Source: JAHTBL01 sp038532735 (GTDB taxonomy: Bacteria > Pseudomonadota > Alphaproteobacteria > Rhodobacterales > Rhodobacteraceae). From it: 64,000 nucleotides of DNA. This document shows, piece after piece, positions 53,047-61,775 of this stretch. Location: NCBI GenBank assembly GCA_038532735.1, contig JBCBAC010000004.1, positions 244,045 through 308,044 on the forward strand, in the 5' to 3' direction. The translations under genes and the position numbers were made by a program. Below the pieces are notes generated by a model. That model was given only the letters and a program-made list of their open reading frames with translations, had not been told where the DNA came from and did no database searches. Every line of letters starts with the position of its first letter. The stretch's first letter is position 1.

Positions 53047-53790
53047 TCAGGAGGCGTCCAGCGCTGTGATGATGGGCGAGAACGCCTCTGCCGTGAGGCT
53101 TGCGCCGCCCACCAGCGCGCCATCGACGTTGGAGACGGCAAAAATCTCAGCCGCATTGGAGCCTTTGACGGAGCCGCCATAGAGCAGCCGCACGGAGCGA
53201 CCGACGCCTTCACCAAAACGCGCCTGCAGCTTTGCACGAATGAAATCATGCACTTCGCCGATCTGATCGGTTGACGGGACAAGCCCGGTGCCAATCGCCC
53301 AGACGGGCTCATAGGCGACAACCAGATTTGTCCCGTTTGCAGCATCGGGGATGGACCCTGCGAGCTGACCCGAGATGATCTCAAGCGTGTTGGCCGCCTC
53401 ACGCTCGGCCAGGGTTTCACCGACGCAAATGACCGCGATCAAGCCGGCTTCCAGCGCGGTGCGGGCCTTGGCGCGGACATCATCATCGGTTTCGCCATGA
53501 TCCGTGCGCCGCTCGGAATGGCCAATGATCACGTGAGTTGCGCCCGCATCGACCAGCATGGCGGCAGAGGTGTCGCCGGTATGCGCGCCGCTTGTATAGG
53601 CATGGCAATCCTGCCCACCAACCGCGATCTTACCCGCGCGCGCGGCCATCCGGGTCACCAACGGGGCGGGCGGGCAAACAAGAATGTCGACACCTGCGTC
53701 CGCATGGGCGGCCTCAAGCGCGTCGATCTGATCCAGATCCGCCGCGAGGCCATTCATCTTCCAGTTTCCTGCCGCCAGTTTGCGCCGCAT
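53047..53790 (-). CDS. tpiA: Triosephosphate isomerase
   Basis: A 247-residue TIM barrel interconverting DHAP and G3P. Catalytic residues are visible: Lys in AGNWKMNG, His in IIGHSERR, Glu in AYEPVWAIGTG. The P450 gene follows directly, so tpiA and the P450 may share a transcript. Confidence 0.97.
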   Translation of the reverse strand: MRRKLAAGNWKMNGLAADLDQIDALEAAHADAGVDILVCPPAPLVTRMAARAGKIAVGGQDCHAYTSGAHTGDTSAAMLVDAGATHVIIGHSERRTDHGETDDDVRAKARTALEAGLIAVICVGETLAEREAANTLEIISGQLAGSIPDAANGTNLVVAYEPVWAIGTGLVPSTDQIGEVHDFIRAKLQARFGEGVGRSVRLLYGGSVKGSNAAEIFAVSNVDGALVGGASLTAEAFSPIITALDAS

Positions 53791-53853
53791 ATCTGTCTCC
53801 CCTTGAGGCTGCCCAAGGGATTACAGATGCGGCACGGCACTGCAAGTTGCTGG

Positions 53854-53880
53854 TTTCATCTTTGCAAAAATATCCGCGCC
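53854..53880 (-). repeat. Dispersed intergenic repeat, copy h
   Basis: The reverse strand reads GGATATTTTTGCAAAGATGA. It lies between sufA-like and tpiA genes. Confidence 0.5.
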
Positions 53881-53892
53881 GCAGGCCCGCGC

Positions 53893-54255
53893 CTACTTGG
53901 CCGTCAGCGCCTCGTCGAATTTGATCGACTCACCGCAGCCGCAGGCCTCTGTCACGTTTGGATTGCGGAACTTGAAGCCCGCCTCCAGAAGGCTGACTTC
54001 ATAATCAATCTCTGTTCCGAACAGAAACATCTGCGCCATGGGCGCGATCATCACACGGGCACCGTCCTGTTCGACAATCTCGTCAAGCGGATCAACCTGG
54101 GTGACGTAATCCATCGTATATTCCATCCCCGCGCAGCCGCCTTTTTTGACGCCGATGCGCAAGCCCTGATGGCCATCTTTCTCCATCAGCTTCGCGATTT
54201 GAGCCGCCGCACGATCGGTGATCGTGACCGCATTTTTTCCAGGGATTGAGAACAT
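53893..54255 (-). CDS. HesB/IscA-family iron-sulfur assembly protein
   Basis: A 120-residue A-type carrier. The three conserved cysteines are in KKGGCAGMEY and ACGCGESIKF. It delivers Fe-S clusters to apoproteins. It lies 59 bases downstream of a SufT-like gene, matching a common Suf-type grouping in alphaproteobacteria, though the rest of suf is outside the window. Confidence 0.93.
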   Translation of the reverse strand: MFSIPGKNAVTITDRAAAQIAKLMEKDGHQGLRIGVKKGGCAGMEYTMDYVTQVDPLDEIVEQDGARVMIAPMAQMFLFGTEIDYEVSLLEAGFKFRNPNVTEACGCGESIKFDEALTAK

Positions 54256-54314
54256 CGCAAAGATCCTTTCGCAGGCTTGATCCTAAGCACGAGGGCTCGG
54301 CCAAACAAGAGGGG

Positions 54315-54683
54315 CTACATGAAGCCCAGTTCCAGCTTCGCCTCGTCTGACATCATGTCCATGCCCCACATGGGCTCCCAGACCAGTTCGACATTGACCT
54401 GCTTCACGCCGTCGACGGGTTCAATCGCGTCCGCAACCCAGCCGGGCATTTCGCCTGCCACGGGGCAGCCGGGTGCGGTCAGCGTCATCAACACGTTCAC
54501 TTCGTTTTCCGCGTTGATATCAATCGTGTAGACGAGGCCCAGATCAAAGATATTCACCGGGATTTCAGGGTCATAAACGCTCCGACATGCTTCGACCACG
54601 GCTTCATGTAGCGGGTGATCGGTCGTGGAGGGCTTGATCAAGGGCGTGCCTTCAAGGGGAGGGCTGGCTTCAGTCATGTGCAT
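54315..54683 (-). CDS. SufT-like DUF59 (MIP18-family) protein
   Basis: A 122-residue Fe-S maturation factor. DPEIPVNIFDLGLVYTIDI and LTAPGCPVAGEMPGWV with its conserved Cys are family marks. ATG 54683 or 54677 may start it; CAGGAAATT favours the first. It is divergent from tgt. Confidence 0.92.
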   Translation of the reverse strand: MHMTEASPPLEGTPLIKPSTTDHPLHEAVVEACRSVYDPEIPVNIFDLGLVYTIDINAENEVNVLMTLTAPGCPVAGEMPGWVADAIEPVDGVKQVNVELVWEPMWGMDMMSDEAKLELGFM

Positions 54684-54828
54684 AATTTCCTGACGGTTTC
54701 ATTAAGATATAGGGGTTGGGGCGGTTGGCGTAAACCCGCAGACCGCCTGAGGCTGCGGTTTCAGGTGGGCGGGCTGGTTGTCATCATGCTTACGCGCGGC
54801 TAAGGCAGGCTGATCTGACGGAGCCTGC

Positions 54829-55959
54829 ATGACCAAAGCCTTTTCCTTTTCGCTCAGCGCCACAGACGGCAAAGCACGCACCGGTGTGATTTCAACCCCG
54901 CGCGGCGAGGTGCGCACGCCGGCGTTCATGCCGGTCGGGACTGCGGCGACGGTCAAGGCGATGTTGCCCGAAAACGTGCGCGCAACGGGTGCGGACATCC
55001 TGCTGGGCAACACCTACCATTTGATGCTGCGCCCAACGGCTGAGCGGATTGCGAAGCTGGGTGGCTTGCATGAGTTCATGAATTGGGAGCGTCCAATCCT
55101 GACGGATTCCGGTGGGTTTCAGGTCATGAGCTTGTCTGCTCTGCGCAAGCTGACCGAAAAAGGTGTGACGTTCAAATCGCATATCGACGGCTCCAAGCAC
55201 GAGCTGACGCCGGAACGCTCGATGGAGATTCAGCGGCTTTTGGGCAGCGATATCGTGATGTGTTTTGACGAATGCCCCGCTTTGCCAGCGGATCGCGCGC
55301 GGATTGCGGACAGTATGCGCTTGTCGATGCGGTGGGCCCAACGGTCGCGCGACGCGTTTGGCGACCGTCCGGGATATGCGCTGTTCGGGATTCAGCAAGG
55401 CGGGCTGGAGCAGGACTTTCGCGAGGAAAGCGCCGAAGCGCTGCGCGAGATCGGATTTGAAGGCTATGCGGTTGGAGGTCTCGCTGTCGGCGAGGGGCAA
55501 GAGGCGATGTTTGGCTGCCTGGATTATGCGCCGGATCAGCTGCCTAGCGACAAGCCGCGCTACCTGATGGGGGTCGGTAAGCCCGACGATATCGTCGGCG
55601 CCGTGAAGCGTGGCATCGACATGATGGATTGCGTTTTGCCGTCTCGATCGGGCCGCAACGGGCAGGTTTTCACCCGGCGCGGGGTGCTGAATATGAAAAA
55701 CGCACGTCATGCCGACGATCCGCGCCCGCTGGACGAGGCCTGCACCTGTCCCGCCTGCAGCAATTATTCGCGCGCGTACCTGCACCACGTTTTCCGCTCG
55801 AACGAGATTATCGCCTCGATGCTGCTGACCTGGCACAACCTGCATTATTATCAGGAACTGATGCAGGGTATGCGGGATGCGATTGCGGCGGGGACGTTTG
55901 ACGCTTTTGAAACGGGGTTTCATGCGATGCGGGCGCAAGGGGATATCGAGCCGCTTTGA
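54829..55959 (+). CDS. tgt: Queuine tRNA-ribosyltransferase (tRNA-guanine transglycosylase)
   Basis: A 376-residue enzyme exchanging guanine-34 for preQ1 in Asp, Asn, His and Tyr tRNAs. GNTYHLMLRP, TDSGGFQVMS with the catalytic Asp region, and the zinc site CTCPACSNYSRAYLHH are present. ATG 54829 gives the normal length. Confidence 0.97.
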   Translation: MTKAFSFSLSATDGKARTGVISTPRGEVRTPAFMPVGTAATVKAMLPENVRATGADILLGNTYHLMLRPTAERIAKLGGLHEFMNWERPILTDSGGFQVMSLSALRKLTEKGVTFKSHIDGSKHELTPERSMEIQRLLGSDIVMCFDECPALPADRARIADSMRLSMRWAQRSRDAFGDRPGYALFGIQQGGLEQDFREESAEALREIGFEGYAVGGLAVGEGQEAMFGCLDYAPDQLPSDKPRYLMGVGKPDDIVGAVKRGIDMMDCVLPSRSGRNGQVFTRRGVLNMKNARHADDPRPLDEACTCPACSNYSRAYLHHVFRSNEIIASMLLTWHNLHYYQELMQGMRDAIAAGTFDAFETGFHAMRAQGDIEPL

Positions 55960-55997
55960 ATAAGCGCCGCTCCGATTTAACTCTGCTTCGCCCTCAA

Positions 55998-56018
55998 GGT
56001 ATTTTCGGACAAAAGAAG
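55998..56018 (+). repeat. Dispersed intergenic repeat, copy i
   Basis: It carries TATTTTCGGACAAAAGAAG, facing copy j 34 bases away. Confidence 0.5.
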
Positions 56019-56052
56019 ACCGGTGACGCCCCATTAAGGTTAACGGCACCTC

Positions 56053-56087
56053 CCTTCATCTTGGTCAAAAAAACTCCCGCCGGAGGC
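56053..56087 (-). repeat. Dispersed intergenic repeat, copy j
   Basis: The reverse strand has the head GCCTCCGGCGGGAG followed by TTTTTTTGACCAAGATGAAG. Like copy a, it carries the GC-rich head. Confidence 0.5.
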
Positions 56088-56126
56088 TCCCACGTCGCAA
56101 ATCCCTCAAATCCGGTCCAATCGTGA

Positions 56127-56152
56127 CTTGTGCCGGTTGGGTCAGGCTCTAT
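56127..56152 (+). promoter_or_regulatory. Possible RpoH-type promoter of lon
   Basis: CTTG (56127-56130) and CTCTAT (56147-56152) stand 16 bp apart, close to the alphaproteobacterial heat-shock pattern CTTG-N17-CYTAT. It lies about 130 bases 5' of lon. The match is not perfect. Confidence 0.3.
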
Positions 56153-56284
56153 GCTCTTAGGCAATCCGCCGGAGGGATTGAAAGCGCGCTGGGGCCACCC
56201 CACGTTAACCCTCCAAACAGGAGAAGGCGCACCGGCTGCCGCATTCGGGGCCTCGCACCTTCTTGCCAAAGATAAGGAAAGAGC

Positions 56285-58696
56285 ATGAACGAGCCTCTTA
56301 GCCCCTCATACCCGGTTTTGCCGCTGCGCGATATCGTGGTGTTCCCTCATATGATTGTCCCGCTTTTCGTCGGTCGCGAGAAGTCGGTCCGCGCGCTTGA
56401 AGCGGTGATGCAGGACGACAAGCAGATTCTCTTGTCCAGCCAGATTGACCCTACGGTCGATGATCCCTCAAGCGACGGCATCTACAAAGCCGGTGTGCTG
56501 GCCAATGTGCTGCAACTGCTGAAATTGCCCGATGGCACCGTGAAAGTGCTGGTCGAGGGTAAAAGCCGCGTGCGCATCACCGAGTATCACGAGAATCCGG
56601 AATTCTTCGAGGCCTCTGCCGAGTATTTGACCGAAATGCCCGGCGATGAAGCGTCGGTCGAGGCGCTCGTGCGCTCGGTTGGGGATGAATTTGAGCGCTA
56701 CGCCAAGGTCAAGAAGAACATCCCTGAAGAAGCGCTGGCCGCAGTTGCTGAAAGCCGGGAGCCTGCGAAGCTGGCTGACCTTGTGGCTGGTCATCTGGGC
56801 GTCGAGGTTGAGCAGAAGCAGGAGCTTTTGGAGACGCTTTCCGTCGCTGAGCGGCTGGAGAAAGTCTATGGCCTGATGCAGGGCGAAATGAGCGTTCTGC
56901 AGGTCGAGAAGAAGATCAAGACCCGCGTGAAATCCCAGATGGAGCGCACCCAGCGTGAATATTATCTGAATGAGCAGATGAAGGCCATTCAGAAGGAACT
57001 GGGCGACGGCGAGGACGGCCAGAACGAGGTCGCCGAACTGGAAGCGCGCATTGAAGAAACGAAGCTTTCCAAAGAGGCACGTGAAAAAGCCGATGCGGAG
57101 ATCAAGAAGCTCAAGAACATGTCGCCGATGTCGGCCGAAGCCACGGTCGTGCGCAACTATCTGGACTGGATGCTGTCGATCCCGTGGGGTGTCAAATCCC
57201 GCGTGAAAAAGAACCTCGCCAATGCGCAGAAGGTTCTGGATAACGACCATTATGGCCTTGAGAAGGTCAAGGAGCGGATTGTCGAGTATCTGGCGGTGCA
57301 GCAGCGGTCTTCGAAGCTGAAAGGCCCGATCCTGTGCCTTGTGGGCCCTCCGGGTGTGGGTAAAACCTCGCTTGGTAAGTCGGTTGCAAAAGCCACGGGG
57401 CGCGAGTTCATTCGCATCTCGCTTGGTGGTGTGCGTGACGAATCCGAGATCCGCGGCCACCGTCGGACCTATATCGGCTCGATGCCCGGCAAGATCATTC
57501 AGGCGCTGAAAAAGGCGAAAACCACGAACCCGCTGATCCTGCTCGATGAGATCGACAAGATGGGTCAGGATTTCCGTGGTGATCCTGCGTCTGCGATGCT
57601 CGAAGTGCTTGATCCGGAACAGAACGGCACGTTTGTCGATCATTATATGGAGGTCGAATATGACCTCTCGAACGTGATGTTCCTGACGACGGCGAACTCC
57701 TACAACATGCCGGGGCCGCTTTTGGACCGGATGGAGATCATTTCGCTGGCCGGCTACACCGAGGACGAAAAGCGCGAGATTGCCAAGCAGCACCTGATCG
57801 CCAAGCAGATCAAGAACCACGGCCTGCGTAAAGGCGAGTTCGAGGTCACCGATGAGGCGCTGCAAGAGGTCATCCGCACTTACACCCGCGAGGCGGGCGT
57901 GCGAAACCTAGAGCGCGAGATCGCGAAACTGGCGCGGAAAGCCGTGACTCAGATCGTTAAGAAAGAGACGAAAGAGGTCGTGGTGACGCCCGAGAGCCTC
58001 GAGGACATGCTGGGCGTGAAGCGCTACAAGTATGGCTTGGCCGAAGAGGCCGATCAGATCGGCGTCGTCACCGGGCTGGCTTGGACCAGCGTCGGCGGTG
58101 ATCTGCTGTCCATCGAAGCGCTGCGCCTGCCTGGCAAGGGTCGGATGAAGACCACAGGTAAGCTGGGCGATGTGATGAAGGAAAGCATCGACGCGGCATC
58201 GAGCTTCGTGCGCTCCATCGCGCCGGAGGTTGGGGTCAAGCCGCCGACCTTCGACAAGATCGACATCCACGTCCACGTCCCCGAAGGCGCCACGCCCAAG
58301 GATGGTCCGTCGGCGGGTATCGCCATGGTGACCTCAATCGTGTCGGTGCTCACGGGCATCCCGGTCAAGAAAGACATCGCCATGACGGGCGAGGTGACGT
58401 TGCGCGGCAATGTGCTGCCCATCGGCGGTCTGAAGGAGAAACTGCTCGCAGCCTTGCGGGGTGGCATCAAGACAGTGCTGATCCCCAAGGATAACGAGAA
58501 GGACCTGCCTGAGATTCCCGATAACGTCAAAGACGGGCTGACGATCATTCCGGTTGGTCATGTCTCTGAAGTGTTGGGCCACGCGTTGATCGAAGCGCCG
58601 GAGCCCATCGAATGGGACGAGGCGGCGGAGGAAGCAGCAGCTGCAAAAGCCGCTTTGGACGCGAAAGGCGATTTGCCGTCTGCGACGGCACACTAA
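56285..58696 (+). CDS. lon: ATP-dependent protease Lon
   Basis: An 803-residue AAA+ serine protease degrading damaged and regulatory proteins. The N-domain begins YPVLPLRDIVVFPHMIVPLF. Walker A GPPGVGKTS (near 356) and the proteolytic Ser in DGPSAGIAM with a following Lys are present. A clear terminator lies downstream. Length is normal. Confidence 0.98.
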   Translation: MNEPLSPSYPVLPLRDIVVFPHMIVPLFVGREKSVRALEAVMQDDKQILLSSQIDPTVDDPSSDGIYKAGVLANVLQLLKLPDGTVKVLVEGKSRVRITEYHENPEFFEASAEYLTEMPGDEASVEALVRSVGDEFERYAKVKKNIPEEALAAVAESREPAKLADLVAGHLGVEVEQKQELLETLSVAERLEKVYGLMQGEMSVLQVEKKIKTRVKSQMERTQREYYLNEQMKAIQKELGDGEDGQNEVAELEARIEETKLSKEAREKADAEIKKLKNMSPMSAEATVVRNYLDWMLSIPWGVKSRVKKNLANAQKVLDNDHYGLEKVKERIVEYLAVQQRSSKLKGPILCLVGPPGVGKTSLGKSVAKATGREFIRISLGGVRDESEIRGHRRTYIGSMPGKIIQALKKAKTTNPLILLDEIDKMGQDFRGDPASAMLEVLDPEQNGTFVDHYMEVEYDLSNVMFLTTANSYNMPGPLLDRMEIISLAGYTEDEKREIAKQHLIAKQIKNHGLRKGEFEVTDEALQEVIRTYTREAGVRNLEREIAKLARKAVTQIVKKETKEVVVTPESLEDMLGVKRYKYGLAEEADQIGVVTGLAWTSVGGDLLSIEALRLPGKGRMKTTGKLGDVMKESIDAASSFVRSIAPEVGVKPPTFDKIDIHVHVPEGATPKDGPSAGIAMVTSIVSVLTGIPVKKDIAMTGEVTLRGNVLPIGGLKEKLLAALRGGIKTVLIPKDNEKDLPEIPDNVKDGLTIIPVGHVSEVLGHALIEAPEPIEWDEAAEEAAAAKAALDAKGDLPSATAH

Positions 58697-58718
58697 CCGT
58701 CTTTCAGCGATGACAGAA

Positions 58719-58753
58719 AAGCCGCTCCGGTGCGTCCGGGGCGGCTTCTTTTT
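58719..58753 (+). terminator. Rho-independent terminator of lon
   Basis: A 12-bp stem AAGCCGCTCCGG / CCGGGGCGGCTT with one U-G pair and a 5-base loop is followed by CTTTTT. It lies 23 bases after the lon stop. Confidence 0.85.
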
Positions 58754-58806
58754 GCGTGTGTTTACGAGATTGATCCGGTGAAACTGGACGGTTTCGCAAC
58801 CCTATG

Positions 58807-58840
58807 CTACTTCATGATTTGTGAGTTCAATCATAAGTAG
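58807..58840. promoter_or_regulatory. Long dyad upstream of the RTX-Hint gene
   Basis: CTACTTCATGATT (58807-58819) and AATCATAAGTAG (58829-58840) pair over 12 bases with one bulge around a 9-base loop. It is AT-rich and lacks a T-run, so an operator or RNA element is more likely than a terminator. Confidence 0.4.
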
Positions 58841-58914
58841 AGTGAGAGTCAGTCCGCATTTCGCCTGACCCTCCAGCTTCCCAGTACACGTTCAGCAGTT
58901 TCACTTAACCAGGG

Positions 58915-58955
58915 CGCAATGCGCGGCAGTGAACCTTATCTGTATCGCAATGCGC
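58915..58955. repeat. Direct repeat CGCAATGCGC spaced 31 bp
   Basis: Copies at 58915-58924 and 58946-58955 are exact and start 31 bp apart, about three helical turns. Each is nearly palindromic. The second ends 22 bases before the RTX-Hint ATG. Confidence 0.45.
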
Positions 58956-58977
58956 CCCTGCTTTGAGGGGGTCGGAC

Positions 58978-60240
58978 ATGCCTGCTTTCATTGAGGTTGA
59001 GGAAGATGACGTCACCGACGCGTCCTTCTGGGCCGCGCTGACGATTGACGGTGACAGCACGCTTGATGTCTCCGATCTTGATGAAGAGATACAGGTTACT
59101 CTCACGGCGAATTCGATCACGTTCACCGATACTGATGACGGAACTGTCACTACCTATACGGACGCTGATCTTGCCGGGGGCTCGTTCAGTCAAATCGTGG
59201 AATATACCGGCAACGATGGGGACAGTAACATCCGCGGTTCTGTCGGGCTAAACGCGTCTGGCTATACGGGTGGCGAAGGTGATGACACATTCGTTGATGA
59301 TGGCGCGCTTGGTGGGGCGCTGGACGGTGGTGATGGCGACGACGTTCTGATTGGCGGAACAGGAAGCAACAATATCGATGGTGGTCGCGGCAATGACATT
59401 TTGCGCGGCGGCAGTGGCAACAACAATCTCAGCGGTGGACGGGGCAGGGACACGCTCTTTGCAGAAGACGGGTCGGGGAACCTTGATGGCGGCGGCGGTC
59501 GCGACACGATCTTTGCGGGTGAAAACACCACCTTCGTGCAGGGCGGCGGTGGGATCGACTCGCTGATCCTGCCGCAAGGCAGCACGTTCACGCCGTTCAG
59601 CCCCGGCTCTAGCGGCGGTGTTGCGAACCTGCCAGGGGGCGGGTCGTTTACCTATTCCAGCATCGAGAATGTCACGATTGCCTGTTTTGCCCGCGGGACA
59701 CGTTTGTTGACGCCGACAGGTCTGGTGGACATTGCACAGCTCAGGGTTGGCGATGCGGTCATGACCATGGATCATGGCGCGCAGCCGGTGCGATGGATCG
59801 GGCACCGGGATGTTCCGGCGGATGGCATCCATGCGCCGGTCTGTTTCAAGGCGGGCGCCATCGGTAATGATCGCGACCTTTATGTGTCGCCACAGCACCG
59901 CGTGTTGCTGTCCGGTTGGCGCTGCCAGTTGCTGTTTGACACCGAAGAGGTGCTTTGCGCGGCGGTTCATCTTTGCAATGGCGACACGGTCTTTCGCGCG
60001 CCGTGCCCCATGATCCGCTACACGCATGTCATGTTTGATCGCCATGAGGTCGTCTTTGCTGAGGGCGCCCGGACCGAGAGCTTTTATGTCGGCGATCACA
60101 TTTGCGAGGCAGATCGTGCGATTTACGATGAACTGATCCAATTGTTTCCCGAATTGGCCGAAAAGAAGCATCCCGCGCAAAGTGCAGCACGTCCGTTTGC
60201 CAAGCGCTTTGAGGCGTTGGTCTTGACCTCTGATCGGTGA
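58978..60240 (+). CDS. RTX (hemolysin-type calcium-binding) and Hint-domain protein
   Basis: A 420-residue, strongly acidic protein. Residues about 98-195 hold degenerate GGxGxD repeats (YTGGEGDDTF, DGGDGDDVLIGG, DGGRGNDILRGG) that would fold with calcium outside the cell. Cys236 opens a Hint_2 module (CFARGTRLLTPTG, LRVGDAVMTMD, VSPQHRVLLSG, FDRHEVVFAEGARTESFY). No Sec signal is seen, consistent with type I secretion, though no ABC exporter is nearby. GAGGGGG precedes ATG 58978. It is one of two Hint proteins in the window. Confidence 0.85.
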   Translation: MPAFIEVEEDDVTDASFWAALTIDGDSTLDVSDLDEEIQVTLTANSITFTDTDDGTVTTYTDADLAGGSFSQIVEYTGNDGDSNIRGSVGLNASGYTGGEGDDTFVDDGALGGALDGGDGDDVLIGGTGSNNIDGGRGNDILRGGSGNNNLSGGRGRDTLFAEDGSGNLDGGGGRDTIFAGENTTFVQGGGGIDSLILPQGSTFTPFSPGSSGGVANLPGGGSFTYSSIENVTIACFARGTRLLTPTGLVDIAQLRVGDAVMTMDHGAQPVRWIGHRDVPADGIHAPVCFKAGAIGNDRDLYVSPQHRVLLSGWRCQLLFDTEEVLCAAVHLCNGDTVFRAPCPMIRYTHVMFDRHEVVFAEGARTESFYVGDHICEADRAIYDELIQLFPELAEKKHPAQSAARPFAKRFEALVLTSDR

Positions 60241-60356
60241 TGTTGGCACGACCGTCAGCCGTTGCTGCACGATTGACGGGCCTGATCTGCGGTGAAAACT
60301 GGTAATGCTGGGTGAACCCCGCTATGCTGTTTCCAAAGAAGAAACAAAAGGCAGTA

Positions 60357-60803
60357 ATGAGCATGGCAAAGACCACGACCCGCAAGACCAAGACGGCAGC
60401 TAAGCGTCCCGCCACCGCGGCGACCCGTAAACCACCAGCATCCGCCAACCCGGCGGTCGCAAGTGCGGTAAAAGCCGTTGTGACCTCGACCGCGACACCG
60501 GCGAAAAAGGCCTCAGACGATGATCTGATGCGCAAGCCGGATCTGATCGAGAAGGTCGTCGTGCGCTCTGGTGTCAAAAAGAAGGACGCCAAGCCTGTCG
60601 TCGAGGCAATGCTGGCCGTATTGGGTGAGGCCCTTGCCGAAGGGCAGGAAATGCGCCTGCCACCCCTCGGCAAAGTGATGGTGAACCGTACCAAAGATCT
60701 TGAGAACGGCACTGCCTACATTGTCAAAATCCGCTCGCCCAAGAAGGCGAAAGGGGAGCCGGCACCGTGGGGTAAAGACCCTCTTGCGAAGGCTGCGGAG
60801 TAG
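60357..60803 (+). CDS. HU-family DNA-binding protein with Lys/Ala-rich N-terminal extension
   Basis: A 148-residue protein. The first ~60 residues are low-complexity Lys/Ala/Thr/Pro (histone H1-like). Residues ~70-145 match the HU/IHF fold (KPDLIEKVVVRSGVKKKDAKP, then LPPLGKVMVNRTKDLENG). It is probably a nucleoid-associated protein. AAAAGGC precedes ATG 60357. Its 3' end contains the promoter of the next tRNA gene. Confidence 0.82.
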   Translation: MSMAKTTTRKTKTAAKRPATAATRKPPASANPAVASAVKAVVTSTATPAKKASDDDLMRKPDLIEKVVVRSGVKKKDAKPVVEAMLAVLGEALAEGQEMRLPPLGKVMVNRTKDLENGTAYIVKIRSPKKAKGEPAPWGKDPLAKAAE

Positions 60804-60812
60804 GGCTATATC
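60784..60812 (+). promoter_or_regulatory. Promoter of tRNA-Val(CAC)
   Basis: TTGCGA (60784-60789) and TATATC (60807-60812) are 17 bp apart; the latter sits in GCTATATC, an exact match to the Caulobacter-type GCTANAWC. The -35 lies within the end of the HU-like gene, and the tRNA begins 11 bases after the -10. Confidence 0.5.
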
Positions 60813-60822
60813 GCCCGCCAAT

Positions 60823-60897
60823 GGGTGATTAGCTCAGTGGTAGAGCGCTTCGTTCACATCGAAGATGTCAGGAGTTCAAATCTCTTATCACCCACCA
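60823..60897 (+). tRNA. tRNA-Val (anticodon CAC)
   Basis: A 75-base cloverleaf including encoded CCA. The acceptor arm GGGTGAT pairs with ATCACCC. The anticodon stem CTTCG/CGAAG encloses loop TTCACAT, giving anticodon CAC. The T-arm contains GTTCAAATC. It reads codon GUG. Confidence 0.95.
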
Positions 60898-60921
60898 TTT
60901 CCTTTTTGGTGAGACAGGTCC

Positions 60922-61476
60922 GTGCAACATCCCGAGCTTTTTGTGCTGCGCCATGGGGAGACGGAATGGAACGTTGAAGGTCGCCTGCAGGGGGCTTTAG
61001 ACAGCGCATTGACCCAAACGGGGCGCGCACAGGCCAAGCACCAAGCGGCGCTCTTGTCAGCTGCGCAGATCAAGGCGCCTCTTTACAGTTCCCCGCAGGG
61101 ACGTGCGCTCGACACGGCTCACATCATCGCAAACGCGCTGAGCTGTGACGTGGTGCAAGCCCCGGCTTTACGGGAGGTCTCCATGGGCGCGTGGGACGGC
61201 CAGCTTATCTCTGATGTCGCGCCAGACCAGCCGGAAGACCACTTGCTGTGGAAGTTTGGCGCGCCGCGTGGCGAGGCATTGGACGCGCTGAGAGCCCGTC
61301 TTCTGGACTTTGTCGCGCAGCTTGAAGGCCCGGCCATTCTGGTGACCCATGGTGTGACATCGCGCGTGTTGCGCGGTGCGGTTCTTGGTGTCCCCGACGA
61401 CCAATTAACCCGACTGGCGGGCGGCCAAGGTGTCGTGTTTCGATTGAAAGACGGTGTCCAAACCGTAATGGCGTAG
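60922..61476 (+). CDS. Histidine phosphatase family protein (phosphoglycerate-mutase-like)
   Basis: A 184-residue phosphatase. LFVLRHGETEWNVEGRLQG carries the catalytic RHG. The second His is in ILVTHGVTSRV. Glu in REVSMGAWDG completes the site. GTG 60922 is the start. It lies between two tRNA-Val genes. The substrate is unknown. Confidence 0.9.
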   Translation: MQHPELFVLRHGETEWNVEGRLQGALDSALTQTGRAQAKHQAALLSAAQIKAPLYSSPQGRALDTAHIIANALSCDVVQAPALREVSMGAWDGQLISDVAPDQPEDHLLWKFGAPRGEALDALRARLLDFVAQLEGPAILVTHGVTSRVLRGAVLGVPDDQLTRLAGGQGVVFRLKDGVQTVMA

Positions 61477-61512
61477 GCCAAAGCTGCCATATTGCTCGGC
61501 AGTGTGCCGAGA

Positions 61513-61538
61513 ACAATCGCCGCAGTTCGCGCGATTGT
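61513..61538. promoter_or_regulatory. Dyad ACAATCGC-N10-GCGATTGT
   Basis: A perfect 8-bp inverted repeat lies 37 bases after the phosphatase stop and 61 bases before tRNA-Val(TAC). There is no T-run, so a protein-binding site or processing hairpin is possible. Confidence 0.3.
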
Positions 61539-61560
61539 CTGCGATTATCTCGCTTGCCTC

Positions 61561-61589
61561 TTGCGCTGCGTCACGAGATTGCGTTATCG
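61561..61589 (+). promoter_or_regulatory. Possible promoter of tRNA-Val(TAC)
   Basis: TTGCGC (61561-61566) and TTATCG (61584-61589) are 17 bp apart. The -10 is poor. The tRNA starts 10 bases downstream. Confidence 0.3.
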
Positions 61590-61598
61590 CCGTCGCGC

Positions 61599-61674
<76 letters not shown>

Positions 61675-61775
61675 TGATCAGTTCTCGTTTGAGGAACCGC
61701 CCGATTTGTTGCCCACCCTTCGCGCGCGCGAAGGCAAGGCCAAGATATTTTAAATTTTTGCGTCTGGTAGCTGAT

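Larger units (their letters stand above)
55960..56284. other. 325-bp gap between tgt and lon
   Basis: It holds an inverted pair of dispersed repeats (copies i and j) and a heat-shock-like promoter for lon. No gene or RNA is evident in the remainder. Confidence 0.6.
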
